DNA of 64,000 nt from an archaeon (GTDB taxonomy: Archaea; Nanobdellota; Nanobdellia; Pacearchaeales; GW2011-AR1). Positions within the stretch are counted from its first letter, which is position 1. Every line of letters begins with the position of its first letter. Below the pieces are notes generated by a model, which was not told where the DNA came from, did not search any database, and was given only the letters and a program-made list of their open reading frames with translations. This document shows positions 9,473 through 18,782 of this stretch, piece by piece. The position numbers and the translations under genes were made by a program. The DNA is taken from the NCBI GenBank assembly GCA_030636025.1, contig DAOVXQ010000004.1, forward strand, positions 1 to 64,000, written 5' to 3'.

Positions 9473-9631
9473 TTATTTTTTTATTTCTACGGTTTTTACT
9501 AATTGAGAAGTTTCTGAATCTTGCGGTCTTGAGATATTAGAGGCATATGCTCTAATAGGAATTTCTTCAATTCTTCCTTCAGACGGATAGAAAATTCTTC
9601 CACTATATTCTTCTCTTGTGTCTTCTTCCAT
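9473..9631 (-). CDS. Small ORF (52 aa) not in the supplied track
   Basis: Hand translation MEEDTREEYSGRIFYPSEGRIEEIPIRAYASNISRPQDSETSQLVKTVEIKK*; SD-like GGAGG just upstream. Confidence 0.6.
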   Translation of the reverse strand: MEEDTREEYSGRIFYPSEGRIEEIPIRAYASNISRPQDSETSQLVKTVEIKK

Positions 9632-9813
9632 TTTTTTGCCCTCCTGTTTAATTATTTTGGGCTAAACACTAATAATCGGACCGATAATATTTGCATGTTA
9701 GAAATGTTGTATTAGGGTCCTCAAAAATTAATGAGAAGCCCCTTTCACAGCAATAGCTAAGGATTTTGCATAGACCTTAGTTTTTATTGCTTTTAACATA
9801 TTATAGAATGAAT

Positions 9814-10173
9814 TTATCCCTTTATTAATTTTATTGCTATTGTAGATACATGAATTCTTCTGCCTTCTTTGTTTTCAAAACTTTCGCTTGAAATTTGAAT
9901 GTCGTCTACTTTTATGTTTTGTTCTTTTAAGAAAGTTCTTTTTGCGACCTCTACAACATCAACTGCCTTTGAAATGAATTTTCCCCTCGCTGATACAATA
10001 ACTTCTTTTTGCTGTTTTGTCTGAAATTGTATTACAACCCCTGTAACATAATTCATAAATGGTTTTATGCCAATAAAAATTGTATTATCTTTCTCCAAAG
10101 TTTCTGATTGGTTTTCAGAAGTGTCTTTTGTTTCTATCTTTTGTTCTTGCGTAGTTTCTGTTTCTTCTGTCAT
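9814..10173 (-). CDS. albA: Alba family DNA/RNA-binding protein
   Basis: 'NTIFIGIKPFMNYVTGVVIQFQ...VIVSARGKFISKAVDVVEVAKRTFL...IQISSESFENKEGRRIHVSTIAIKL'. Confidence 0.9.
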   Translation of the reverse strand: MTEETETTQEQKIETKDTSENQSETLEKDNTIFIGIKPFMNYVTGVVIQFQTKQQKEVIVSARGKFISKAVDVVEVAKRTFLKEQNIKVDDIQISSESFENKEGRRIHVSTIAIKLIKG

Positions 10174-10195
10174 TTTCTTATTTTTTATTTACTTG

Positions 10196-10375
10196 TTAAT
10201 TCTTGTCTTTTTTTAGTCTTACTAAATATCCTGCAATTTTGTTTTTTATTTTTTTACTTGGCATTGTGTCTGCCAATCTTTTCTTGTTTTCTTCAAAGTT
10301 TGAACTAAATTTGTTTTCTTGATTTAGCAATGCTTTTGCAGTTCTTTTTACGAGTTTAGATTTTATTCTTCCCAT
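10196..10375 (-). CDS. rps17e: 30S ribosomal protein S17e (59 aa, below the ORF-track cutoff)
   Basis: Hand translation MGRIKSKLVKRTAKALLNQENKFSSNFEENKKRLADTMPSKKIKNKIAGYLVRLKKDKN*; matches the S17e pattern KRTAK..L......F..DFE.NK......PSKK.RN.IAGY.TRL. Confidence 0.9.
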   Translation of the reverse strand: MGRIKSKLVKRTAKALLNQENKFSSNFEENKKRLADTMPSKKIKNKIAGYLVRLKKDKN

Positions 10376-10465
10376 TTTATTGAGTTTGCTTATTTTTTTC
10401 TTGTTTTTAGGTTATTTAAATTTTGTGATGTTGGGAATTGAATTTGGGAGGGTTGTTTAACTAAT

Positions 10466-11335
10466 CTATTCTGTATTTATTTTTTTAGCCTTTAAAACTG
10501 AAGAGTATTCTTGCGCATAGGTTTCTGCTTTTTTGCCTATTTTTTCAGTGTATAGTATCAAGGCAGGCAGAGGGATTGACTGGGCAGCTGAAAGTAATTT
10601 TTGAACATCTGCCTCAGTGATTGTTTTTTTATCTTTTGCCTGAGTTAAAAAATCCATTGGACCGAGCTCTGTTTTTATTTGGATAATGCAATTATACTCT
10701 TTTGATTTGTATTCCTTTTCTTTGAGAACCTTGTAATTTTTGTTAAGTAGTTCAATGACTCTTTCAACAAATTCTGATTTTGATTTTTGTTTTTTTGTAG
10801 TTTGTTGCACCAAGGGATTTTGGAAAGTCATTTCTGGTTTTTGAAAATTTGTTTTTGGTTTTTGTTTTATGGTTGATTTTATTTTAATTATTTTTTCTTG
10901 TTTTGGTTTTTTAAATCTTTCTTTAATTTCTTGCTCTTGAACGGAAATATATTTCCAGAAAATTTCATCATTTTGTTTGAACCCGATTGCAAAATCTCTG
11001 ATTGAACGGAGGGCAACCCTTATTGCAGGTTCTTGTTCTGAATCTTTTAGGATTTTTTTTTCTTTTAATAAAAGAAAGGCCTCTGCTTCTTTTGCATGTA
11101 GGAATTTATAGAAATTTTCAAGTAATAATTCCTGACCTGGGATAAGATATAATTTAGAGCCGCCAACTTTTAGATGACTCATTTTTAGTTTTTTTTCTTC
11201 TGTTAGCTCAGATAAAAACGCAGAAATAAATAACGAATTCATTTCTGTTTCTTTTGCGATTTGCATTGGCAAACTTGGACCTTTTTCTTCTATAATTTTT
11301 ATTATTTTATTATGGATTTCGGTGTTGTCTCTCAT
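10466..11335 (-). CDS. Hypothetical protein with N-terminal winged-helix-like region
   Basis: 'HNKIIKIIEEKGPSLPMQIAKETEMNSLFISAFLSELTEEKKLKMSHLKVGGSKLYLI'. Confidence 0.6.
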   Translation of the reverse strand: MRDNTEIHNKIIKIIEEKGPSLPMQIAKETEMNSLFISAFLSELTEEKKLKMSHLKVGGSKLYLIPGQELLLENFYKFLHAKEAEAFLLLKEKKILKDSEQEPAIRVALRSIRDFAIGFKQNDEIFWKYISVQEQEIKERFKKPKQEKIIKIKSTIKQKPKTNFQKPEMTFQNPLVQQTTKKQKSKSEFVERVIELLNKNYKVLKEKEYKSKEYNCIIQIKTELGPMDFLTQAKDKKTITEADVQKLLSAAQSIPLPALILYTEKIGKKAETYAQEYSSVLKAKKINTE

Positions 11336-11389
11336 AGAATTTTTATAATTATTAGGTTAATAAAATTAATTGTGATGCAAGGAATTTTT

Positions 11390-11914
11390 TTAAATTAGCC
11401 AAGCGATTGTTGTTATTATTAAAATTCCTATGAAGTTTAGAGTAAAAGCAAGGAACATGAATTTTGTGGTGTCAAAATGGGTTGTGCCTAAAAGGGAAAT
11501 TCCTGCTTCGTCGGGTAGGGGGGAGGCGATTATAAATCCTGCGATTCCAGGGATTAACCATTTTAGTTTGCTTTTTTCTAATTTTTCTATTTTGCTTTTT
11601 TTAATTAATGTTTTGATTTCTTTTGGAAGTCCTTTTTTGAAGAAATTGAAGATTATTAAATCTCCAATCATTGTTCCTGTTGCTCCTATAAATGAGATGA
11701 CTAGTGGGTTGAATGTGTTGGTGAATAAAAGTAGGGTGGCTGTTGCAGGGACTGCAGTGAATGCATATCCAAAAAAGGCGCCAGCGATTAAAACTCCGAC
11801 TAAACCAAAGTTTCCGAGGGATTCAACGAATTTAGTTAAGTGTCCTGAAGAAAAAAGATAGATTGTTAGGACGATGCTTAGTATTATCAAACCCCATTTT
11901 TGATTGTTTTTCAT
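11390..11914 (-). CDS. Small multi-TM membrane protein (VTT/DedA-like)
   Basis: Hydrophobic segments, 'GNFGLVGVLIAGAFFGYAFT', 'SFIGATGTMIGDLIIF'. Confidence 0.6.
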   Translation of the reverse strand: MKNNQKWGLIILSIVLTIYLFSSGHLTKFVESLGNFGLVGVLIAGAFFGYAFTAVPATATLLLFTNTFNPLVISFIGATGTMIGDLIIFNFFKKGLPKEIKTLIKKSKIEKLEKSKLKWLIPGIAGFIIASPLPDEAGISLLGTTHFDTTKFMFLAFTLNFIGILIITTIAWLI

Positions 11915-12060
11915 TTTTTTGTTAGGACGGAAAGATATTTAAAGATGTTGGATTATAGTTTTTGATGAAACAAACACAATTACTTTGTTTATTATTGATG
12001 TTAGTTTTAGTCTTAGCTCTGTAAGAGTTGAGAGTTTTTTTAATTAAATTTTAGGATTAT

Positions 12061-12330
12061 ATGATGGCTCTTGAGTTTTTATTTACTGATATTGTTGAAG
12101 ATGGAAAAGAAATAGCAGTGCATCCTGAAGCAACTCATTTGAGGTGTGCTGGAGGGATTGTAAGGCAATATAAGTGTAATCCTATGCCTTTGGATTCTAT
12201 GAGGGAAATTCCTAATGGGACCAATTATATTAAGTTTAATGATTATGCTCCTGCAATGCATCATATAGAATATGGGCGATTAGTTTGTGTGAGCCATAAA
12301 GGAAATATTTTAAAAACAATAAATTATTGA
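12061..12330 (+). CDS. Hypothetical protein
   Basis: 89-aa ORF immediately upstream of leuS. Confidence 0.5.
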   Translation: MMALEFLFTDIVEDGKEIAVHPEATHLRCAGGIVRQYKCNPMPLDSMREIPNGTNYIKFNDYAPAMHHIEYGRLVCVSHKGNILKTINY

Positions 12331-12337
12331 TAGATAC

Positions 12338-14785
12338 ATGATAAAAGTTAATTTTAATGCAATAGAGAAAAAATGGCAGAGGAAATGGGCGGAGGGAAAA
12401 GTTTTTGAAGTTAAGGAAGATAAGAAAAAGAAGAAGAAGTTTTATGTTCTTGAAATGTTTCCTTATCCTTCTGGAGCTGGGTTGCATATGGGGCATGCTT
12501 TGAATTATTCTATTGGAGATATATTTGCCAGATTTAAGATAATGCAGGGATTTAATGTTCTGCATCCTATGGGTTTTGATTCATTGGGTTTGCCTGCTGA
12601 AAATGCTGCTGTGAAGGCAGGAGAGCATCCAAAAAAATATACTGAAAAAGCAATTAAGAATTATGTTAAACAAATGAAAAATTTGGGATTAAGTTATGAT
12701 TGGAGCAGAATGGTTTCAAGTCATCAACCAGAATATTATAAATGGGACCAGTGGATTTTTTTGAAAATGTTTGAAAAAGGCTTGGCTTATAAAAAAGAAA
12801 GTCCTGTTAATTGGTGTTCTAAGTGTAATAGTGTTCTTGCTAATGAACAAGTTCATGATGGAAAGTGCTGGAGGCATGAAGATACTAATGTTGAAGTTAA
12901 ACATCTTGTTCAGTGGTATTTGAAGATAACAGATTATGCAGAAGAGTTAGCAGATTTTAAGGGGTTAAGTGAATGGCCTGATTTGATTAAGAAACTTCAG
13001 AAAAATTGGATTGGTAAGAGTTATGGGGCTGAGATTTTGTTTGAGATAAATAATGAAAAATGGCCAATTTTTACAACAAGACCAGATACTTTATTTGGTG
13101 TTACATTTATGGTGGTAAGTGCTCAACATTCAAAACTTTTTGATTTAGTTATAGATGATAAGAAAAAAGATGTTGAAAAATTTGTTAAGAAATTAAGTTC
13201 TGTTAGTAAAGAAGATATTGATAAGCTGGATAAAGAAGGAGTTTTTACTGGAAGTTATGCTATTCATCCTTTAACTAAAGAAAAAATTCCTATTTATGCT
13301 GGTAATTTTGTTTTAGCTGATTATGGTAGTGGAATGGTTATGGCGGTTCCTGCTCATGACCAGAGAGATTTTGATTTTGCTAAAAAATATGGGATTGATA
13401 TTAAGGAGGTAATAAGTGGGGGAGAGATTAAGAAGAATGCTTATACTGATAAGGGTAAATTAATTAATTCTGGAGAGTTTGATGGAATTGAAAGTGATGA
13501 AGCCAAGAAGAAGATAACTAAATTACTGAGAAAAAAGAAATTAGGTGGAGAAGTTATTAATTATAGATTAAGGGATTGGCTGGTTTCAAGACAGAGGTAT
13601 TGGGGGGCTCCAATTCCAATTATTAATTGTGAGAAATGCGGTGAAGTTTCTGTTCCTGAAAAAGATTTACCTGTTGAATTGCCTGATAAGGTCAAATTTG
13701 GAAAAGGAAATCCTTTGGATAGTGCTGAAAAATGGAAAAAAGTTAAATGCCCTAAATGTGGTGGAGATGCAAAAAGAGAGACAGATACTTTAGATACTTT
13801 TGTAAATTCATCTTGGTATTTTTTAAGATATTGTGATTCTCAAAATAATAAGAAAATTTTTGATTTAAAGAAAGTAGATTATTGGGCTCCTGTTGATTTT
13901 TATATTGGTGGAAAAGAGCATGCTTGTATGCATTTGATTTATTCAAGATTTTATACTAAATTTTTAAGAGATTTAGGTTTATTAAAAATAAGTGAGCCTG
14001 CTAAAAAATTGTTTAATCAGGGAATGTTACATGGGGAAGGAGGAGAAAAAATGTCTAAATCTAAGGGGAATATTGTTCTTCCTGAAACAATATCTAAAAA
14101 ATATGGGATTGATACTGCAAGATTATTTTTAGTTTCTGTAGCAAGTCCTGATAAGGATATTGATTGGAGTGAGAAGGGCATTAATGGTAGTTTAAAGTTT
14201 GTTAAAAAAGTTTTTGAATATTTTAATGATGTCAAAATTGGAAAATCAAGTGCAAGTAGTGAGAGTAAATTAAATAAAACAATTAAAGGTGTTACAGAAG
14301 ATATTGAAAATTTGAAATATAATTTGGCGATTATTAAGTTAAGGCAGTTATTTGAAAATTTTAAAGAAGAAGAGAATAATGAAACTCTTGAAAGTTTTTT
14401 GAAAATGTTAAGTATTTTTTGTCCACATATTGCTGAAGAATTGTGGGAGAAATTAGGAAATAATGGATTTATTAGTTTGAGTGAATGGCCTAAATGTAAT
14501 GAGAAAAAAATTAATAAAAAATTGGAGATGGCAGAACAAACTGTTGATAAAACTGTTAGTGATGTTATGAATATTTTGAAAATTGTTAGTGATAAGGGTG
14601 GGAAATTTGAGAAAGTTTATATTTATGTTATGCCTTTTGAAAAAGAGTATTTTGATGAAATTCTGATTGGTGAAAGGGTTGGAAAGGAAGTTAAGATTTT
14701 TTCTGTTCAGGATAAAGATAAGTATGACCCTGAGGGGATTGCCAAAAAGTCTAAGCCAGGAAAGCCAGGAATTTTTGTTGAATAG
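12338..14785 (+). CDS. leuS: Leucyl-tRNA synthetase, bacterial-type architecture
   Basis: 'FYVLEMFPYPSGAGLHMGHALNYSIGDIFARFKIMQGFNVLHPMGFDSLGLPAENAA', 'TTRPDTLFGVTF', 'GEKMSKSKGNIVLP'. Confidence 0.95.
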   Translation: MIKVNFNAIEKKWQRKWAEGKVFEVKEDKKKKKKFYVLEMFPYPSGAGLHMGHALNYSIGDIFARFKIMQGFNVLHPMGFDSLGLPAENAAVKAGEHPKKYTEKAIKNYVKQMKNLGLSYDWSRMVSSHQPEYYKWDQWIFLKMFEKGLAYKKESPVNWCSKCNSVLANEQVHDGKCWRHEDTNVEVKHLVQWYLKITDYAEELADFKGLSEWPDLIKKLQKNWIGKSYGAEILFEINNEKWPIFTTRPDTLFGVTFMVVSAQHSKLFDLVIDDKKKDVEKFVKKLSSVSKEDIDKLDKEGVFTGSYAIHPLTKEKIPIYAGNFVLADYGSGMVMAVPAHDQRDFDFAKKYGIDIKEVISGGEIKKNAYTDKGKLINSGEFDGIESDEAKKKITKLLRKKKLGGEVINYRLRDWLVSRQRYWGAPIPIINCEKCGEVSVPEKDLPVELPDKVKFGKGNPLDSAEKWKKVKCPKCGGDAKRETDTLDTFVNSSWYFLRYCDSQNNKKIFDLKKVDYWAPVDFYIGGKEHACMHLIYSRFYTKFLRDLGLLKISEPAKKLFNQGMLHGEGGEKMSKSKGNIVLPETISKKYGIDTARLFLVSVASPDKDIDWSEKGINGSLKFVKKVFEYFNDVKIGKSSASSESKLNKTIKGVTEDIENLKYNLAIIKLRQLFENFKEEENNETLESFLKMLSIFCPHIAEELWEKLGNNGFISLSEWPKCNEKKINKKLEMAEQTVDKTVSDVMNILKIVSDKGGKFEKVYIYVMPFEKEYFDEILIGERVGKEVKIFSVQDKDKYDPEGIAKKSKPGKPGIFVE

Positions 14786-14839
14786 TTCAATAGTGAAAAT
14801 AAGGTAAGAGTTTATTAACTATTTTATTTTAAAAAATTA

Positions 14840-15226
14840 ATGGCAATTAGATTTTTGAGAAATTATTTAAATGAACAATTAGAAGCGATTTTAAAACATA
14901 AATGGATTTTGTCTGAAAAAGCAAATGGAGATGTTGGGTTGGGTGCTACATTAATGGACTTAGAAAAACAAAGTTTTTTTAAAAAATTTAGAGAAGAGTA
15001 TTTTAAAAAAAATAATATCACTGCATTAGATAGTCAGGTTAGAGAAATCATTGGGGGAGATTCTTGTTTGGTTTTTAATTTTGAATTAATTGCACATAAT
15101 TATAAAACAAATAGTGATAGTGTTTTGGAAAAAGAATCTTTAAGATATTGTTTAGAAAATAAAGAAAACTGTAAACATAGAAGTGAAATTTCTAAGGGGA
15201 TTTATGCTTGTAATAGGGATTTTTAA
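14840..15226 (+). CDS. Hypothetical protein
   Basis: 128-aa ORF whose TAA stop abuts the alaS-like repeat. Confidence 0.5.
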   Translation: MAIRFLRNYLNEQLEAILKHKWILSEKANGDVGLGATLMDLEKQSFFKKFREEYFKKNNITALDSQVREIIGGDSCLVFNFELIAHNYKTNSDSVLEKESLRYCLENKENCKHRSEISKGIYACNRDF

Positions 15227-15289
15227 TTACTCCAAAACAGCTTTAATCCGTCTCACTCCTGCACTAGAAGATTCTTCTTTTTTTATTTT
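15220..15289. repeat. Direct repeat copy A: duplicated alaS 3' end
   Basis: 51-nt exact match (15239-15289 = 16403-16453) plus 19 nt of imperfect flank; minus-strand reading KIKKEESSSAGVRRIKAVLE*. Confidence 0.9.
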
Positions 15290-15343
15290 GAATATATTTT
15301 CTATATGGATAATTCTTTTAAAATCAAATTCTTTTAGAACTAA

Positions 15344-16390
15344 ATGAAATCAACTTATAAACATAAACAAGGGATATATGGAACTGATTCTGAAAATTAT
15401 ATTTCAAGTTTATTTATGATGGCGAAAAATCCCAATGGCAGTCGAAGACCTGATTTAATTTCTTTAAATGGGAGATTTAATCCTAATTTTTCAGTAGAAG
15501 TTAAATCTGGAAAATCTGCTAAAGGAATTATGGTTGATTATCAATTACCTTATTCTATTACTAGTGAACAAGATTATATTAAATTATTTGGAGAATTTCC
15601 TTTAGAAGGCTCTGGCGAATATTTGGGTGAAAACTGGGGGACAATTAATCCTTTTTTTAATAAAAAAGCAGTAGCTTATTATTATAATGTTGTAGATAGG
15701 GTTGATGGATTGAAGGCAGGTGATATGGACAGACCTTTTTCTTCGGTTAGATTAAAATGGGGAGATCAGTTTATGGTTCCTGATGATTTTGCCTTTTACA
15801 ATTTTGCGTGTGCTTGTTCAAGAAGAACTGGAAATGATATACAAAAAATTATAGTTAGCTTAAAAGAACAAATGAAAGAAGATTGTTTAAATGAATGTCC
15901 TTTAGATTATACTGTCAGAAAAGGAGAAACTAATTCTTGGCAGAATATTATTGGAAGAGATATTTTATCTATTTTTAATAATGATATGGGTTTAGCTACA
16001 AGATATGGAAAAGAAAGAATTGAAAGACTGGCAGAGGTTTATAATTTAGATGGATTAAAACGAATTCAAATTCATGGGCCTCATAAAACTAAAATTTATA
16101 TTTTAGCTAAACCCGAGCATCAGAGATTAATGAATGGGCAGTTGAGGAAAGTTGTTAAGGAAAGGAAAGAAATTTTAGAAGAAATTGTACAGGAAAGAAA
16201 AGAAGCAGAAGAATTATTGAATAAAATAACTGTTAAGAATTATCCGGGATTATTTGAAGGGTTGAGGGATTTAGAAATTTTACAATCTAATTTAACAAGG
16301 GAAGAAATTTTAAAACTTGAAAGATTATGTAATTGGATGGCAGAAGGTGAGGAAAAAATTGAGCTTGTTGAGGATAATATTCCTTTTTGA
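15344..16390 (+). CDS. Putative PD-(D/E)XK-like nuclease domain protein
   Basis: 'RRPDLISLNGRFNPNFSVEVKSGKSAKGI' fits PD-x(n)-ExK spacing; enclosed between the two alaS 3'-end repeats. Confidence 0.5.
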   Translation: MKSTYKHKQGIYGTDSENYISSLFMMAKNPNGSRRPDLISLNGRFNPNFSVEVKSGKSAKGIMVDYQLPYSITSEQDYIKLFGEFPLEGSGEYLGENWGTINPFFNKKAVAYYYNVVDRVDGLKAGDMDRPFSSVRLKWGDQFMVPDDFAFYNFACACSRRTGNDIQKIIVSLKEQMKEDCLNECPLDYTVRKGETNSWQNIIGRDILSIFNNDMGLATRYGKERIERLAEVYNLDGLKRIQIHGPHKTKIYILAKPEHQRLMNGQLRKVVKERKEILEEIVQERKEAEELLNKITVKNYPGLFEGLRDLEILQSNLTREEILKLERLCNWMAEGEEKIELVEDNIPF

Positions 16391-16453
16391 TTATTCCAGA
16401 ATAGCTTTAATCCGTCTCACTCCTGCACTAGAAGATTCTTCTTTTTTTATTTT
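16384..16453. repeat. Direct repeat copy B: authentic 3' end of alaS
   Basis: Offset of exactly 1164 nt from copy A. Confidence 0.9.
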
Positions 16454-18136
16454 AAAAGTTCCGAGTTCACTTGTGTTTTTTACATGAGGGCCTGCACAAA
16501 TTTCTTTAGAAAAATTTCCAATGCTGTAAACAGAAACATTTGCACCATATTTATCTTCAAAAACCCCCTGAGCATCTTCTTTTTTAGCTTCTTCAAAAGT
16601 TTTGTGTTCACAAATTATTGGTAGTTTTTCCTGAATTTTTTTATTAACTAAATCTTCAACTGCTTGTTTTTCTTCTGAAGTTAATTTTCTATCAAAATTA
16701 AAATCAAATCTTAATCTTTCTGCAGTTATATTTGAACCTTTTTGAAATATGTCTGGTTTTTTAAGAACTTCTCTTAATGCCTGATTTAATAAATGTGTTG
16801 CAGTATGAAGTTTTTTTGTTGATTCTGAATTATCTACTAATCCTGATTTAAATTTTCCTTCTGTTGCTGTTTTTGAAAGTTGTTGATGAATTTTTTGTTT
16901 TTTATAAAATTCTTTTTCATTTACTTTAATTGATTTTTCATTTGCTAATTCAGTTGTAATCTCTAATGGAAATCCATAAGATTGATATAATAAAAATGCA
17001 TCTTTTCCTGAAAGTGATTTTTTATTTTTTGTTAATTTATTAAATATTTTTATTCCTTGTTCAATTGTCTGATTAAATTTTTCTTCTTCTTTTTCTAATT
17101 CATTTAGAATTTTATCCTTATTTTTTTGCAGGTGTTTATAATCATCATATATTTTGAAAATAGGTTTTGCAATTTTTTTTGTGAAATTAGTTAAACCAAG
17201 ATTTTTTCCATGCCTAATTGCTCTTCTGATTAATCTTCTTACAATATATCCTTGTTCTAAATTTCCAGGAGGAATCCCGTCTGCAATTATAAATACTGCA
17301 GATTTAATATGGTCGGCGATTATTCGCATCGTTTTTTCGTTTCCTTTGTATGATTTTTTTGATTTTTTTTCTATTTGTTTTATTATTGGCTGCCAAATTT
17401 CAGTTAAATAATTGTCTTCTAAATTATTTAATACTGCGATGGTTCTTTCAACCCCCATTCCAGTATCAATGTTTTTTTGTTTTGCTGGATTATAATTTCC
17501 TATTTCATCTTTATTATACTGCATTAAAACATCATTCCATATTTCTACCCAGTTTTTATCTTCTGGATTAAATTCTTTGGGGGCGGGTTTGTTATTTGAT
17601 TTCCAATAAAACATTTCTGTATCTGGACCACAAGGGCCGGTTTTTCCTGCAGGACCCCACCAATTATCTTCTTTTCCTAAGAATGCAATTCTTTGTTTTG
17701 GGATTCCTAAAGATTCCCAGATTTTTGCAGATTCTTCATCTTTTTGAGCATCTTTATCTCCTTTGAAAACTGTTACTGCTAATTTTTCAATAGGAATTTC
17801 CAGAACCTTTGTTAAGAATTCAAATGAAAATTTAATTGCATCTTTTTTAAAATAATCTCCTAAAGACCAGTTGCCTAACATTTCAAAAAAAGTGTGGTGG
17901 GTAGTATTTCCTACTTCATTAATATCTCCTGTTCTAATGCATTTTTGAACATTTACTAATCTTTTTCCTTGAGGATGTTGCTGTCCAAGAAGATAAGGAA
18001 CTAAGGGGTGCATTCCTGCTGTTGTAAACAAAACTGTTGGGTCGTTTTCAGGAATTAAACTAGTATTAGGTATTTCTTTATGGTCTTTAGACTTGAAAAA
18101 TTCAATATATTTTTTTATTAATTGTTTTCTGTTCAT
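16391..18136 (-). CDS. alaS: Alanyl-tRNA synthetase, short form (581 aa, ends after the editing domain)
   Basis: 'TVLFTTAGMHPLVPYLLGQQHPQGKRLVNVQKCIRTGDINEVGNTTHHTFFEMLGNWSLGDYFK', 'HTATHLLNQALREVL', 'CAGPHV'. Confidence 0.95.
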   Translation of the reverse strand: MNRKQLIKKYIEFFKSKDHKEIPNTSLIPENDPTVLFTTAGMHPLVPYLLGQQHPQGKRLVNVQKCIRTGDINEVGNTTHHTFFEMLGNWSLGDYFKKDAIKFSFEFLTKVLEIPIEKLAVTVFKGDKDAQKDEESAKIWESLGIPKQRIAFLGKEDNWWGPAGKTGPCGPDTEMFYWKSNNKPAPKEFNPEDKNWVEIWNDVLMQYNKDEIGNYNPAKQKNIDTGMGVERTIAVLNNLEDNYLTEIWQPIIKQIEKKSKKSYKGNEKTMRIIADHIKSAVFIIADGIPPGNLEQGYIVRRLIRRAIRHGKNLGLTNFTKKIAKPIFKIYDDYKHLQKNKDKILNELEKEEEKFNQTIEQGIKIFNKLTKNKKSLSGKDAFLLYQSYGFPLEITTELANEKSIKVNEKEFYKKQKIHQQLSKTATEGKFKSGLVDNSESTKKLHTATHLLNQALREVLKKPDIFQKGSNITAERLRFDFNFDRKLTSEEKQAVEDLVNKKIQEKLPIICEHKTFEEAKKEDAQGVFEDKYGANVSVYSIGNFSKEICAGPHVKNTSELGTFKIKKEESSSAGVRRIKAILE

Positions 18137-18210
18137 TATTTAAAGAGGTTTAATGGATTTTTAAATTATAGTATACAAATTTTTATAAGCTTAAAAGAGA
18201 ATTTTAGATT

Positions 18211-18450
18211 ATGGCTAAAAAAATAGAAGATAATGTTTTTGATGATATTGGTATAGAATGTGTGGGGATTTATGGTCTTCCATTTGAAAATGCAAATGTA
18301 AACTTAATTATTTATGAATCTGGAAAAGGAGATTTTAATTGTAAGTATTTATTGCCGAGAAATTTTTGTGATAATTTGAAAGATGAATATAAGGATTATG
18401 AAAGAAAAAAATGTCCTTATGCGGGAATATTAAAAGGAAATCATAGTTAA
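18211..18450 (+). CDS. Hypothetical protein
   Basis: 79-aa ORF. Confidence 0.45.
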   Translation: MAKKIEDNVFDDIGIECVGIYGLPFENANVNLIIYESGKGDFNCKYLLPRNFCDNLKDEYKDYERKKCPYAGILKGNHS

Positions 18451-18777
18451 TTATTTTAACTTTGCTAATTTATTTTTTATCTCATCTAATTGTTCTCTGA
18501 TGCCCTCTTCTTTTTCAGTTCTGTGATTTTTTCTTTTGTAATTTTTTAGTTTTGTTTCTTGTTCTGGGAATTTTGACTGAATTAAATTTAATTTAGATTT
18601 CAGCGAGGTTATAGAAGTTTTTAATTTGTTTTTTGTTGCAGTTTCTCTTTTTCTTAAAATTTTATAATTTTTTATTCTTTTTATTGTATGGAGCAGATTT
18701 AGTTCGCATGATAAGAGTTGTTTTTTCGCAGAGAGTGCGCCTTCATAATTTAATTTGATGTGTCTTGTTTCTGCCAT
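18451..18777 (-). CDS. Hypothetical coiled-coil protein
   Basis: 108 aa, Lys/Glu/Leu-rich heptad-like. Confidence 0.5.
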   Translation of the reverse strand: MAETRHIKLNYEGALSAKKQLLSCELNLLHTIKRIKNYKILRKRETATKNKLKTSITSLKSKLNLIQSKFPEQETKLKNYKRKNHRTEKEEGIREQLDEIKNKLAKLK

Positions 18778-18782
18778 TAGAA

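Noticed and set aside
10108-10308. 66-aa plus-strand ORF
   Set aside because: Antisense shadow of the alba and rps17e genes.
11430-11861. 143-aa plus-strand ORF
   Set aside because: Opposite a multi-TM minus-strand CDS with better composition; treated as shadow.
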